In this document: positions 6,739-14,759 of the stretch, piece after piece
Numbering within the stretch: the stretch's first letter is position 1
How the letters are laid out: every line of letters begins with the position of its first letter
Source: Enhydrobacter aerosaccus
GTDB lineage: Bacteria > Pseudomonadota > Alphaproteobacteria > Reyranellales > Reyranellaceae
Assembly (NCBI GenBank): GCA_903915535.1
Contig: CAIWTJ010000010.1
Location: 1-64,000, forward strand
Length of the DNA stretch: 64,000 nt
Reading direction: 5' to 3'
The notes under the pieces: generated by a model
Told to the model about the DNA's origin: nothing
The model's input: the letters and a program-made list of their open reading frames with translations, nothing else
Database searches by the model: none
Translations under genes and position numbers: made by a program

Positions 6739-7551
6739 ATGGCCCGCATCCGCACCATCAAGCCCGAGTTCTTCACCTCCGACGACATCTGCGCGCTCTC
6801 GCCGCTGGCCCGGCTTCTCTATGTCGGCCTGTGGTGCGAGGCCGACCGCGAGGGCCGTCTCGTGTGGACGCCGGGCGTCATGAAGCGCCGCTACCTGCCC
6901 GACGATGCCTGCGATATCGAGGCGCTCGGCGCCGAGCTCACCGGCCGCGGCCTGATCCGCCTCTACGGCGACGGCCTCGCGTGCATTCCAAGCTTTGCAC
7001 GGCATCAGCACGTGAACATCCGTGAAGCTCAGTCGAAACTGCCGCCACCGCCCGGTGAGGTTCAGGCGCAATTGCCGCTCGGAAGGGAAGGGGAAGGAAA
7101 GGAGCGGGAAGGGGAGGGAACGGAAGACGGCGCACGCGCGCACATGCTGCCGCAGGACTGGAAGCCCGATGAAGAGGATCTCGCGTGGGCGAGGGCCGCG
7201 CGTCCCGATCTCGACCGCATCGCGCTCGAGGCCGAGAGCGAACGCTTCTGCCATCACGCGGCGGCCAACCGGCGCACGGCCCATCGCTGGGGGCCGGCGT
7301 GGCGGATCTGGATCAGCAAGGCGCATCCGCCGAAGGCCGCTGCGGCCGCGGCGGGCGGCGGAACGGGCGACGGACCCGCCGAGCGCGAGACCGAGGCGCA
7401 GTGGCGCGCCCGCCTCGCGCGCTACCGGCCGGGCAAGTTCTGGCTCGAGGGCGACTGGGGGCCGCGGCCGGAGTCGGGCAATGCGCGCGTGCCGCCCCAC
7501 CTGCTGGCCGACTGGCTGGCCGGATGGCGCAAGCAGTCGGAGGCGGCATGA
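6739..7551 (+). CDS. Phage replisome-organiser-like protein (DnaT/winged-helix N-terminus)
   Basis: 270 residues. The N-terminus MARIRTIKPEFFTSDDICAL with ARLLYVGLWCEADREGR is the familiar opening of phage replication-initiation or helicase-loader-type proteins, where it forms a winged helix. A charged linker (about residues 105-135) follows, then a C-terminal domain with WGPAWRIWISKA, of the kind proposed to bind single-stranded DNA or DnaC. AAGGAAACTGAC precedes ATG 6739; the ATG at 6706 lies inside the upstream gene and was rejected. It is part of the early operon. Replication function is inferred from family pattern only. Confidence 0.7.
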   Translation: MARIRTIKPEFFTSDDICALSPLARLLYVGLWCEADREGRLVWTPGVMKRRYLPDDACDIEALGAELTGRGLIRLYGDGLACIPSFARHQHVNIREAQSKLPPPPGEVQAQLPLGREGEGKEREGEGTEDGARAHMLPQDWKPDEEDLAWARAARPDLDRIALEAESERFCHHAAANRRTAHRWGPAWRIWISKAHPPKAAAAAAGGGTGDGPAERETEAQWRARLARYRPGKFWLEGDWGPRPESGNARVPPHLLADWLAGWRKQSEAA

Positions 7552-7552
7552 C

Positions 7553-7837
7553 ATGCCGCGCAGTCTGCGGCCGATCCTCGATGTCGCGGCGGGCAATCTC
7601 ATGCTGATGATCGCCATCCATCAGGACAGGCCCTGCCCGACCAACGAGGAGATCATGGAATGGACCGGCGTCCCGCGCGGCCGTCTCAATGCCTGGTTCG
7701 CCGAACTCGAAGCGCGCGGCATCCTCGAGGTCCAGCGCAAGGGGCTTGGACCGCCCCGGCGGCGCCGCCTGCGCGCGGTGGGCGGAAGCTGGACCGGCTG
7801 GACCGCGCGGCGCAACAAGCAAAGGAGGGACCGATGA
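7553..7837 (+). CDS. Winged-helix phage protein
   Basis: 94 residues; TNEEIMEWTGVPRGRLNAWFAELEARGIL is interpreted as a helix-turn-helix with a following wing, and the C-terminus is strongly basic (PPRRRRLRAV and RRNKQRRDR). ATG 7553 lies 1 bp after the stop of the replisome-like gene, and its own stop overlaps the next start (ATGA), so translation is coupled within the early operon. A DNA-binding regulator or replication accessory protein is likely. Confidence 0.6.
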   Translation: MPRSLRPILDVAAGNLMLMIAIHQDRPCPTNEEIMEWTGVPRGRLNAWFAELEARGILEVQRKGLGPPRRRRLRAVGGSWTGWTARRNKQRRDR

Positions 7838-8055
7838 AGCGGCGGCGCATGAACGGCGAGCAGATCCTGGACGCCTTCGAAACGATCCTGAAGGGCGCGA
7901 TGGCGGCGGAGCAGTGGCCCGCCGCGATCCGGGCAGGCGAGCTGCTCGGCAAGCAGGCCGGGCTTTGGAAGAGCGAGGCGCCGCAGCAAACCTCGCTGGC
8001 CGACATGATCAACGAAGCCGCCGCAAAAGGCGGCGACGATGGGCGGCAACCGTAA
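7834..8055 (+). CDS. Putative terminase small subunit-like phage protein
   Basis: 73 residues, with an excellent AAGGAGGGACC ribosome site and an ATGA overlap with the previous gene. The segment WPAAIRAGELLGKQAGLW resembles the ALELLGKHLG helix that ends the DNA-binding part of many phage small terminases. The protein is short for a full subunit (usually 140-180 aa) and is separated by 5 kb from the large terminase, so the call is tentative; it may be only the oligomerisation helix. Confidence 0.45.
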   Translation: MKRRRMNGEQILDAFETILKGAMAAEQWPAAIRAGELLGKQAGLWKSEAPQQTSLADMINEAAAKGGDDGRQP

Positions 8056-8086
8056 TATGATCGGAGGGAGGCGGCGGGAGAGCGCG

Positions 8087-8278
8087 TTGAGTAAGGATCC
8101 AAACCGATATTGGTGGGTGTCGCTGGTGCTGGTTTTCGGCACCACGGTGGGCTTCTGGTATTTTCAGCAGAGGATGTTCCCCGCCAGCGACGGCGGCCTG
8201 GGAGCGGTCATCGGCTTCCTGATGGGAGCGTTCCTGGCGGCGCTGTTCGAGGACTATATCGACCAGAACGCCAAGTGA
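8087..8278 (+). CDS. Small two-span membrane protein
   Basis: About 63 residues from a TTG at 8087, which has GGGAG 6 nt upstream; ATGs at 8039 and 8057 give N-terminal extensions that overlap or abut the previous gene. Two hydrophobic spans (WWVSLVLVFGTTVGFWYF and GGLGAVIGFLMGAFLAALF) are joined by a short loop, with a charged end (EDYIDQNAK). Size and layout would suit a class II holin, but no endolysin is nearby, so that is only a possibility. Confidence 0.5.
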   Translation: MSKDPNRYWWVSLVLVFGTTVGFWYFQQRMFPASDGGLGAVIGFLMGAFLAALFEDYIDQNAK

Positions 8279-8377
8279 TGGATCGTCAGTAAGCCTCCCG
8301 TAAGCCAATCGGCACATTCCCGCCGCGCCCGTATCGGAATATGATTGCCGCTCCGAACCGCGCGAGGCAGATCGACT

Positions 8378-10501
8378 TTGGCTGACGTGACGAATTCCAC
8401 CGCGACGCCTGCCGTCGGCGACACCGACTTCGCCGCGCTGGCGCCCGGCCAGATGATCGGCCGCTATCAGATCGTGTCGATCCTGGGCCAGGGCGGGTTC
8501 GGCATCACCTATCGCGCGCACGACGACCAGCTTCACCGCGAGGTCGCGATCAAGGAATACCTGCCGTCGGCGCTGGCGATCCGCCAGGACGGCGCCACCG
8601 TGCTGCCGCGCTCGACCAAGGTGGCGGAGGATTTCGCCTGGGGCCGCCAGCGCTTCGTCGACGAGGGCCGCACGCTCGCCACGCTCCAGCGCGCGCCCGC
8701 GATCGTCAATGTCTTCGATTTCCTCGAGACCAACGGCACCGCCTATATCGTGATGGAGCTGGTGCCCGGCCACACGCTCGAGGAGCGGCTGAGGACCGGC
8801 CCGCTCACGCCGGCCGAGCTCGACCGCATCCTGTGGCCGCTGCTCGACGGGCTGGAACAGGTGCATGCCACCGGCTTCCTGCACCGCGACATCAAGCCCG
8901 CCAACATCCTGCTCGACGCGCAAGGCAATCCCACGCTGATCGATTTCGGCGCCTCGCGCGCGGCGATGGCCGGCCGCTCGCAGGCGATGACGGCGATCTT
9001 CACGCCGGGCTATGCCGCGGCCGAGCAGATGACCTCGGCCAAGCAGGGACCGTGGACGGATATCTACGGCCTCTCGGCCACGCTCTATCACGCGATCACC
9101 GGCAGCACGCCGCCCAGCGCCTTCGACCGCATGCTCGACGACGAGTACCGGCCGCTCGGCCAGCTGCAGCCGCCTGGCTTCCTGCCCGGACTGCTGGTCG
9201 GCCTCGATGCGGGCCTCGCCGTGCGCGCCAGCGACCGGCCGCAGTCGATCGCGGGCTGGCGGCCGATCCTGGGACAGACCTCGATGGCCGATGCGCAAGC
9301 CACTTTTGCGATGACGCGACAGGCCGATCCGAATGCCACGGTTGTGGTGCGCCAGCCGACGATCGCGCCGACCATCACGCCAACCGTTGCGCCGCCGACG
9401 ATTTCGCCGCCCTCGATTGCGCCGCCCTCGATTGCGCCGCCCTCGATTTCGCCGACGCCAGCGCCCGCTCCGCCCGCGCCCGAGGGCAACAAGCGCACGC
9501 GGCGGCGGTGGCTTGCCGCGGCGGTGCTGCTGATCTTTGCGGCGGCGGGCGGCTATCGTTACGCGACTCGGCCGCCGCCGGTCGACGTGGCGGCGCAGGC
9601 GAGGGCCACGCAGCAGCAGGAAGAGCTCGACCGGCTGCGCGCGGACAAGATCAGGCGCGACCAGGAAGCGCACGACGAGGAGATCAAGCGCCAGGCCGCC
9701 GCCGAAGCGCGCCAGAAACTGATGGCCTAGGAAGCCGAGCGCAAACGCCTGGCCGACGAAGCGGCCGCCCGGGCCGCCGCCGACGCCGCCGCGCGGCAGA
9801 AGGCGCTCGAGGCCGACCGGACGAAGGCGGCGGAAGCGGAGGCCAGGCTCGGCCTCACCCTGCTCGACCGCCAGCATGCCCAGGTCGCGCTCACGTCGCT
9901 GGGCTTCGCAACCAACCGTACCGACGGCGTGTTCTCGCCGCACACCCACGACATGATCGCGGAGTGGCAGAAGACCCACGGCTGGCCCGACACCGGCTAT
10001 CTGACCGGACCGCAGTATCAGGAGCTGGTGAAGGCGGGTGCCGCCGCCATCGCCAAGTTCGACGACGATCAGAAGAAGGCCGCGGCCGCGACGACCACGC
10101 AGTCGCCGCAGAGCGCCGCCGTCTCGCCGGGGCCGCCGCGGCAGGTGTCGCCGCCGGTCGTGGCGGGATCGCCCGACGGTGTGTGGACCGGGACGTATCA
10201 GTGCGGCGCCAACAAGGTCGGCTCGCCCTTCACGATGCCGGTGCGCATGACGGTGCAGGGCGGCCGCGGCGTTCACACGATCAACATCGCCAGCCCGGCC
10301 CAGCCCGGCAATCATTCGCTCGCCGTGACGATCACGGGCGCCACGGCGGTGTTCCAGCGCACGTTCGTCGCCGGGAACGGCAAGAACGCCGGCACCCAGA
10401 TCACCACCTCGCTGAACGCGCGCTTCGAGGGCGGCACGATCACCGGCACGGGCGAAGAATCGCAGGGAAATCGCACCTGCACCGTCAGCCTGACGCGCTG
10501 A
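8378..10501 (+). pseudogene. Membrane Ser/Thr protein kinase with C-terminal peptidoglycan-binding-like domain, interrupted by TAG
   Basis: One reading frame encodes a Hanks-type kinase: GQGGFGITY P-loop, VAIK lysine near residue 59, HRDIKPANILL catalytic loop, DFGAS near 190. A Pro-rich linker of 5-residue repeats, a membrane span (WLAAAVLLIFAAAGGY) and a coiled-coil Ala/Glu/Arg region follow. A TAG at 9728-9730 stops it after QKLMA. The same frame then runs on without a break to 10501: coiled coil, a peptidoglycan-binding-like helix bundle (VALTSLGFATNRTDGVF, then AEWQKTHGWPDTGYL) and a C-terminal beta domain. A GAG or CAG codon probably became TAG. The truncated 450-aa kinase may still be made. 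The start is a TTG with a weak ribosome site; GTG 8387 is an alternative. Confidence 0.75.
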
Positions 10502-10530
10502 AAAGCCAACAAATCCGGGCATTTTTTCGT

Positions 10531-10574
10531 CAGTAACGACCGTAATCGTCGATTTTCGCCGGCGCTCCTATGCT
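10531..10574 (+). promoter_or_regulatory. Phage-type promoter P1 with 16-bp box
   Basis: Box CAGTAACGACCGTAAT (10531-10546) and -10 hexamer TATGCT (10569-10574), 38 bp apart start to start. No TTGACA-like -35 is present; the box occupies about -51 to -36, as an activator site would. The ATG of the HNH gene (10582) is 7 nt after the -10, predicting a leaderless mRNA. Copies at 12322, 23840 and 27231 share the exact box and spacing. Confidence 0.7.
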
Positions 10575-10581
10575 GGCGCAC

Positions 10582-10878
10582 ATGTTCAAAAGACGAACCC
10601 TTGCGAAGAGCCTGCGCTTCGAGATCCTGAAGCGCGACAACTCGACCTGCCGCTATTGCGGCGCCCGGCCGCCCGGCGTGGTGCTGCACATCGACCATGT
10701 CCATCCGGTGGCGCAGGGCGGCAAGAACGAGCTGGAAAATCTCGTGACCGCCTGCCGCGATTGCAACGCCGGCAAGGGCGCGCGCCTGATCGAGGACCGC
10801 TCCGCCTTCGCGCGCCAGCTCGACCTGCCGATGCCGACGCGTGTGCAGACACGGCTGCGGCGGCGAAAATTCAACTGA
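10582..10878 (+). CDS. HNH endonuclease
   Basis: 98 residues containing the whole HNH module: CRYCG zinc knuckle, HIDHVHPVAQGGKNELENL (the His pair and Asn of the beta-beta-alpha-metal fold), and CRDCNAGKG. Free-standing HNH proteins are common beside phage terminases and can help DNA packaging or homing. The second ATG (10582) fits the promoter; ATG 10570 lies within the -10. It is followed by a Sel1 gene remnant rather than a terminase, so the phage gene order is disturbed. Confidence 0.85.
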   Translation: MFKRRTLAKSLRFEILKRDNSTCRYCGARPPGVVLHIDHVHPVAQGGKNELENLVTACRDCNAGKGARLIEDRSAFARQLDLPMPTRVQTRLRRRKFN

Positions 10879-10980
10879 AGGTTGCTTCAATCATGCAGCT
10901 TGTCGGCGTAGTAGTGCTTGCATGAAACGCGCCGTGTGCCCGGGCCTGATTGTCGTGTTGGGATCGCTCGCCACCGCGAG

Positions 10981-11079
10981 ATGCGCGACAAGTTTCGCAC
11001 GAATGACCGCATCTTCACGGCCGTGGCGCGCGAACGGCTCAAAAAAATGCCGGCAAATCCGCCCTTGGATTGCAAATAG
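10981..11079 (+). pseudogene. C-terminal remnant of a Sel1-type gene
   Basis: The short frame ends RERLKKMPANPPLDCK and stops one base before the next gene. The same ending, AQLAKMPANPPLDRQ, closes the Sel1 lipoprotein at 11644-12327. The frame is open back to 10915 but has no Sel1 repeats, so this is the tail of a lost paralogue, probably left when phage DNA or a deletion replaced its 5' part. Confidence 0.6.
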
Positions 11080-11080
11080 C

Positions 11081-11647
11081 GTGCGTCGACTTGCACGCCT
11101 TCTCTCGATCGCCGCGGCGAGCCTCTCGTGCGCCGCACTGGCGCAGAGCACCTCGCCGGCCGATGTCGGAGGCTACGCCTACCTGACGACCGCGCCGGAC
11201 GACGCTGCCGTCAGGTCTTTGATACGCCGGCAGGCCGACACCGGCGATCCGCGCTCCATGGTCGAGTATGCCGAGCTGCTGCGGCAGTCGATCACGGGTG
11301 ACTATGACGAGGCAATGCGCTGGCGCGCCGAGGGCGATCGCGTAAACCGCGCCGCTGCCGAGCGCGGAGATGCCTTGGCGCAGATCAATGCCGGTGTGCG
11401 GTGTCACGAGAGCAGAGGAATTCAGACGCTCCCCGGAGTCTGCCGCGACGACGCCGAGGCCGTGCGCTGGTTCAAGCGTGCGATGGACCAGGGCAATGCC
11501 GACGGCATGGCCTTCTACGGATATATGGTGGAACACGGGCTGGGCGGTCTCGAGAAGAATCGCGAGCAGGCAGTCGGTTACTACCAGGAAGCCCTCCGCC
11601 GCGGCAGCCGCTACGCAAGCGCATTCCTCGCTGGCGACAGACGATGA
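11081..11647 (+). CDS. Exported Sel1-repeat protein
   Basis: 188 residues. The GTG start gives a Sec signal (RRLARLLSIAAASLSCAAL, cleavage after ALAQ). Sel1/TPR-like repeats follow: GDPRSMVEYAELLRQ, GDALAQINAGVRCHE and GNADGMAFYGYMVEHGLGGL with a final NREQAVGYYQEAL helix. Such solenoids bind partner proteins in the envelope. No clear ribosome site is seen; the ATG at 11003 is in frame but would hide the signal peptide. It overlaps the next Sel1 gene by 4 bp (ATGA), so the two are made together. Confidence 0.7.
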   Translation: MRRLARLLSIAAASLSCAALAQSTSPADVGGYAYLTTAPDDAAVRSLIRRQADTGDPRSMVEYAELLRQSITGDYDEAMRWRAEGDRVNRAAAERGDALAQINAGVRCHESRGIQTLPGVCRDDAEAVRWFKRAMDQGNADGMAFYGYMVEHGLGGLEKNREQAVGYYQEALRRGSRYASAFLAGDRR

Positions 11648-12327
11648 CGTGGCGCCGGACCATTCTGCTTGTCGTGCTCGCCGTTGCGGGCTGCAAGGCC
11701 GATCCGAACGGCATGCCACCCCGCCCATACTACGTCTCCTACACGAAGACGCTCCCGGATGTCGTGCGCCGGGCAGCCGACGCTGGCGAGGCGGGTGCGC
11801 AGACGGCGCTGGGGCATTTCTATGAGCGCGGCGAGAATGGCTTTGCGGTACGGGAAGATGAGGCGTTGCGCCTCTATCGTCTCGCCGCGGCGCAGGGCTA
11901 TCCGCCGGCCCTCACCAATCTCGCGGTGCTCGTCGCCACGGGACGGGGCGTGGCACGCGACGACGCCGAGGCCGCGCGCCTGCTGTCACTCGCCGCGCAG
12001 CAGGATTACGAGCCTGCGCAGGTCTATCTCGCGGCCTGCTATCTCGCGCATCGGGGACAGATCGCCGACGGCGACGCGGTGGCGATCGCTGCCCTGCGCG
12101 CCGTGGCAGCGCGGGAGATGGGCTCGAACCATTGCCGGCATGTCCGTATCGTCGTCGGCCTGGCACAGCTCTCCCGGGACGGCGCGCCCGGCGTGCCGCG
12201 CGAGCAAGCCGAGGCCATCCGGCTCCTGAAAAAGATGGCGGCACCCCGCGGGAGCGGCTGCGACGATGAAAATGCGAAGGCGCAGCTCGCGAAAATGCCA
12301 GCAAATCCGCCATTAGACCGTCAGTAA
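11644..12327 (+). CDS. Sel1-repeat lipoprotein
   Basis: 227 residues. MTWRRTILLVVLAVAGC is a lipoprotein signal with lipobox AVAGC. Three or four Sel1-like repeats follow (GEAGAQTALGHFYERG, AAAQGYPPALTNLAVLVATGRG, AAQQDYEPAQVYLAACYLAHRG), ending NAKAQLAKMPANPPLDRQ. Translationally coupled to the upstream Sel1 gene. Likely an outer- or inner-membrane-anchored scaffold; the partner is unknown. The stop lies only 5 bp from the phage promoter box P2, so the phage unit was joined directly to it. Confidence 0.75.
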   Translation: MTWRRTILLVVLAVAGCKADPNGMPPRPYYVSYTKTLPDVVRRAADAGEAGAQTALGHFYERGENGFAVREDEALRLYRLAAAQGYPPALTNLAVLVATGRGVARDDAEAARLLSLAAQQDYEPAQVYLAACYLAHRGQIADGDAVAIAALRAVAAREMGSNHCRHVRIVVGLAQLSRDGAPGVPREQAEAIRLLKKMAAPRGSGCDDENAKAQLAKMPANPPLDRQ

Positions 12328-12365
12328 CGACCGTAATCGTCGATTTTCAGGACATGGCCTAGATA
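12322..12365 (+). promoter_or_regulatory. Phage-type promoter P2 with 16-bp box
   Basis: Box CAGTAACGACCGTAAT (12322-12337) and -10 TAGATA (12360-12365), again 38 bp apart. The region from CGTCAGTAAC through CGATTTT is identical to P1 for about 29 bp. The predicted start near 12372 gives a leader of about 20 nt before the ATG at 12393, unlike the three leaderless copies. Confidence 0.65.
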
Positions 12366-12392
12366 GATCATCGAGCCCCATGACAGGGAACG

Positions 12393-13118
12393 ATGGAGAA
12401 AGCCGTGAACGACGATGAAGATTTGCCGATCAATGAAGACATTGAACGCCTGAGATTGAAGTCCCCGGAATTGCCACCCGACTACGGGCGGCCCGGCGAA
12501 TGGCAACTTGCGCGCAAGAGCCTCCCGGTTGTCGGCGGCACCGAACACAACTACCTGGCCCTTCAATTCGTTCCCGCCGCAAGCACCGCGGCCGACGATG
12601 TCGAAGAGATTCACGGTGCCAATCTCGATCGGGAAAAGACGGTCACCGCGCGCGATGGGACGAAAGTGAAGGGCGGATACGGCACTGTTGCCATTGGCGA
12701 CGGCAATGATCTCGTCGCCATAAATACGAGATATGGCGAGCATTGGGGCAATGCACCGACCAACAAGAACGTCGTCCTCGCGAAAGGCAGTTACGATGAT
12801 ATCGTTGCAAATCATTGGAAAAGCGCCAAGGACAAGGCGCTGGAGATCAACCGGGAGCCGGTCGTCTATCGCTTCGACGAGCAGAACAGCAACAACTTCG
12901 CGCGCAACCTGATCGCCCATCTGGGTCTGGAAGCGCAGAGCGGCAAATGGGATGGGAACTACAAGGACTACGGCGCCTTCGGCTTCAATTACAATCCCGG
13001 TCAATGGAACGTTCGCAACGTCTTTGATCCGGACCAAAGGGTAACCCGCGAGAAACTGCGGGCAAGATCGATCCGCAGCCTGGAGGAGCGGAACACAAAC
13101 CGCGAACCCGTGCCATGA
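12393..13118 (+). CDS. Hypothetical phage-associated protein upstream of terminase
   Basis: 241 residues, acidic N-terminus (NDDEDLPINEDIERL) and a mixed alpha/beta body (VVGGTEHNYLALQFVPA, GYGTVAIGDGNDLVAI, WDGNYKDYGAFGFNY). No family recognised. AGGGAA precedes the ATG; GTG 12405 is an alternative. Its stop overlaps the terminase start (ATGA), so it is the first gene of the P2 operon and is co-translated with the packaging ATPase. A packaging accessory or moron gene is possible. Confidence 0.6.
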   Translation: MEKAVNDDEDLPINEDIERLRLKSPELPPDYGRPGEWQLARKSLPVVGGTEHNYLALQFVPAASTAADDVEEIHGANLDREKTVTARDGTKVKGGYGTVAIGDGNDLVAINTRYGEHWGNAPTNKNVVLAKGSYDDIVANHWKSAKDKALEINREPVVYRFDEQNSNNFARNLIAHLGLEAQSGKWDGNYKDYGAFGFNYNPGQWNVRNVFDPDQRVTREKLRARSIRSLEERNTNREPVP

Positions 13119-14539
13119 GCGCGGTTGACCTCGCCGCCGGCAACAATCTCATCCGCTGGAAGAACCATCCCGTGCAGTTCGTGCGCGAGCTGTTCGGCGT
13201 CGTACCCGATCCCTGGCAGGTGGGCGTGCTCGAAGCCTTCCCGCGCCAACAGCGCCTGGCGATGAAAGCCTGCAAGGGGCCGGGCAAGACCGCGGTCGAG
13301 GCCTGGCTCGCGTGGAATTTTCTGCTCACGCGGATCGAGCCCAAGGTCGCCGCGGTTTCCGTCACGGCCGAGAATCTCGCGGACAATCTGTGGTCGGAGA
13401 TGGCCAAGTGGCAGCAGAAGTCGCCGCTCCTCAAGGCCGAGTTCGAGTGGACGAAGTCGCGCATCTTCAAGCGCGAGCGGCCCGAGACCTGGTGGATGTC
13501 GGCGCGTTCGTGGTCGAAGACCGCCGATCGGGCGCAGCAGGGCGCCACGCTGGCGGGGCTGCACGCCGACCACGTGCTGTTCATTCTCGACGAGGCGGGC
13601 GGCATTCCCGACGCGGTGATGGCGAGCGCGGAGGCTGCCCTCTCCTCGTGCAAGGAGGGCCACATCGTGCAGGCGGGCAATCCCACGCATCTGGAAGGCC
13701 CGCTGTGGCGCGCCTGCACCACCGAGCGCGCGCTGTGGCACATCACCGAGATCACCGCCGATCCCGACGATCCCAAGCGCTCGACGCGCGTGAAGCCGGA
13801 ATGGGCGCGCGAGCAGATCCAGAAATACGGCGCCGACAATCCGTGGGTGCTGGTGAACGTGTTCGGCAAGTTCCCGCCGGGCTCGCTCAACACGCTGATC
13901 GGGCCCGACGAGTGCCGCGAGGCGACGCGGCGTTCCTATCGCGCCGAGGATGTCGCGTCCTTCGCGCGTGTACTCGGCGTCGACGTCGCGCGCTTCGGCG
14001 ACGACGCCTCGGTGATCTTCCCGCGCCAGGGGCTGGTCGCGCATCCGCCGCTCAAGTACCGCAACATCGACGGCACGCAGGGCGCGGGCGTGGTGGCGCG
14101 CAAATGGACCGACTGGGGCGCCGACGCGGTGTTCATCGACGACACCGGCGGCTGGGGCGCGTCGTGGATCGACAATCTGCGCCGCATCGGCCGCCAGCCG
14201 GTCGGCGTCGGCTTCGCGAGCAAGCCGAGCGATCCGCGCTACGACAACAAGCGCACCGAGATGTATTTCGAGGCGATCGAGTGGATCAAGCAGGGCGGCG
14301 CGCTGCCCGACATTCCCGAGCTGATCGCGGCACTGAGCCAGACCACCTACGGCTTCCGAGGCGACCGCCTGCTGCTCGAGCCCAAGGACCAGATCAAGGC
14401 GCGGCTGGGATATTCACCCGACGACGCCGACGCCTTCGCCCTCACCTTCGCCCAACCCGCGACGCGCGCGGGCATGGGATATGGCGGCAACGTCCGGCGG
14501 TTCTGTATTACGGAGTACGATCCGCTGGAGGACGCCTAG
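13115..14539 (+). CDS. Phage terminase large subunit
   Basis: 474 residues, normal for the family. The packaging ATPase domain has a Walker A-like KACKGPGKT (residues 51-59) and Walker B VLFILDEAGG (D159/E160), with ARSWSKTADRAQQGATLAGLHA between them. The RNase H-like nuclease domain opens with GVDVARFGDDASV (D290), continues with DAVFIDDTGGWG and ends with GYSPDDADAFALTFA. All key acidic residues are visible, so the enzyme looks intact even though capsid genes are absent. The four-base overlap with the upstream gene indicates coupling; the stop overlaps a convergent small gene. Confidence 0.9.
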   Translation: MSAVDLAAGNNLIRWKNHPVQFVRELFGVVPDPWQVGVLEAFPRQQRLAMKACKGPGKTAVEAWLAWNFLLTRIEPKVAAVSVTAENLADNLWSEMAKWQQKSPLLKAEFEWTKSRIFKRERPETWWMSARSWSKTADRAQQGATLAGLHADHVLFILDEAGGIPDAVMASAEAALSSCKEGHIVQAGNPTHLEGPLWRACTTERALWHITEITADPDDPKRSTRVKPEWAREQIQKYGADNPWVLVNVFGKFPPGSLNTLIGPDECREATRRSYRAEDVASFARVLGVDVARFGDDASVIFPRQGLVAHPPLKYRNIDGTQGAGVVARKWTDWGADAVFIDDTGGWGASWIDNLRRIGRQPVGVGFASKPSDPRYDNKRTEMYFEAIEWIKQGGALPDIPELIAALSQTTYGFRGDRLLLEPKDQIKARLGYSPDDADAFALTFAQPATRAGMGYGGNVRRFCITEYDPLEDA

Positions 14540-14652
14540 AGAACGCGCTTCAGGGCGACGAACAGGGCGACGGCGATGGCGGTACCGACAATGGCGTAGT
14601 GCAGGGGCGCGGCCTCGGCGGTGGTCTTCAACTTGCGGAACATGGAGAGCAT
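14536..14652 (-). CDS. 38-aa Flp-pilin-like membrane peptide
   Basis: ATG 14652 with AAGGA 8-9 nt upstream. The peptide MLSMFRKLKTTAEAA, then LHYAIVGTAIAVALFVALK, resembles the core of Flp/Fap type IVb pilins (short basic start, E before a single hydrophobic helix). The usual GATAIEYG motif is reduced to EAAPLHYA. It is convergent with the terminase and shares a CTAG at the stops. The assignment is tentative; a generic single-span peptide is the alternative. Confidence 0.5.
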   Translation of the reverse strand: MLSMFRKLKTTAEAAPLHYAIVGTAIAVALFVALKRVL

Positions 14653-14713
14653 TGGAACGTCCTTCCTCGTGCGGTTTCGGAGGATCGCATCCTACGCACG
14701 GAGGCCGGCAGCG

Positions 14714-14753
14714 CCATCGCGCAAGTGTGTCAACGATTGCGCAAGTGTTTCAA
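14714..14753 (-). repeat. Two 20-bp direct repeats upstream of the Flp-like gene
   Basis: On the minus strand two abutting 20-mers, TTGAAACACTTGCGCAATCG and TTGACACACTTGCGCGATGG, match at 17 of 20 positions. The period is two helical turns, so both sites face the same side of the DNA. They lie 62-101 bp upstream of the ATG at 14652, as regulator-binding sites would. Confidence 0.55.
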
Positions 14754-14759
14754 ATGCAC

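Noticed and set aside
8287-8304. CAGTAAGCCTCCCGTAAG upstream of the kinase gene as a fifth promoter box
   Set aside because: The GTAA halves are 7 bp apart instead of 5, and no -10 lies at the fixed 38-bp distance.
9400-9455. Short tandem repeats as a CRISPR or regulatory array
   Set aside because: They encode the Pro/Ser/Ile linker (PPSIAPPSIAPPSISP) of the kinase in frame.
8009-10522. 837-aa open frame on the minus strand across the kinase region
   Set aside because: Arg/Gly/Ala-rich shadow of the GC-rich plus-strand kinase frame; no domain, no ribosome site, and it spans promoter and gene borders.
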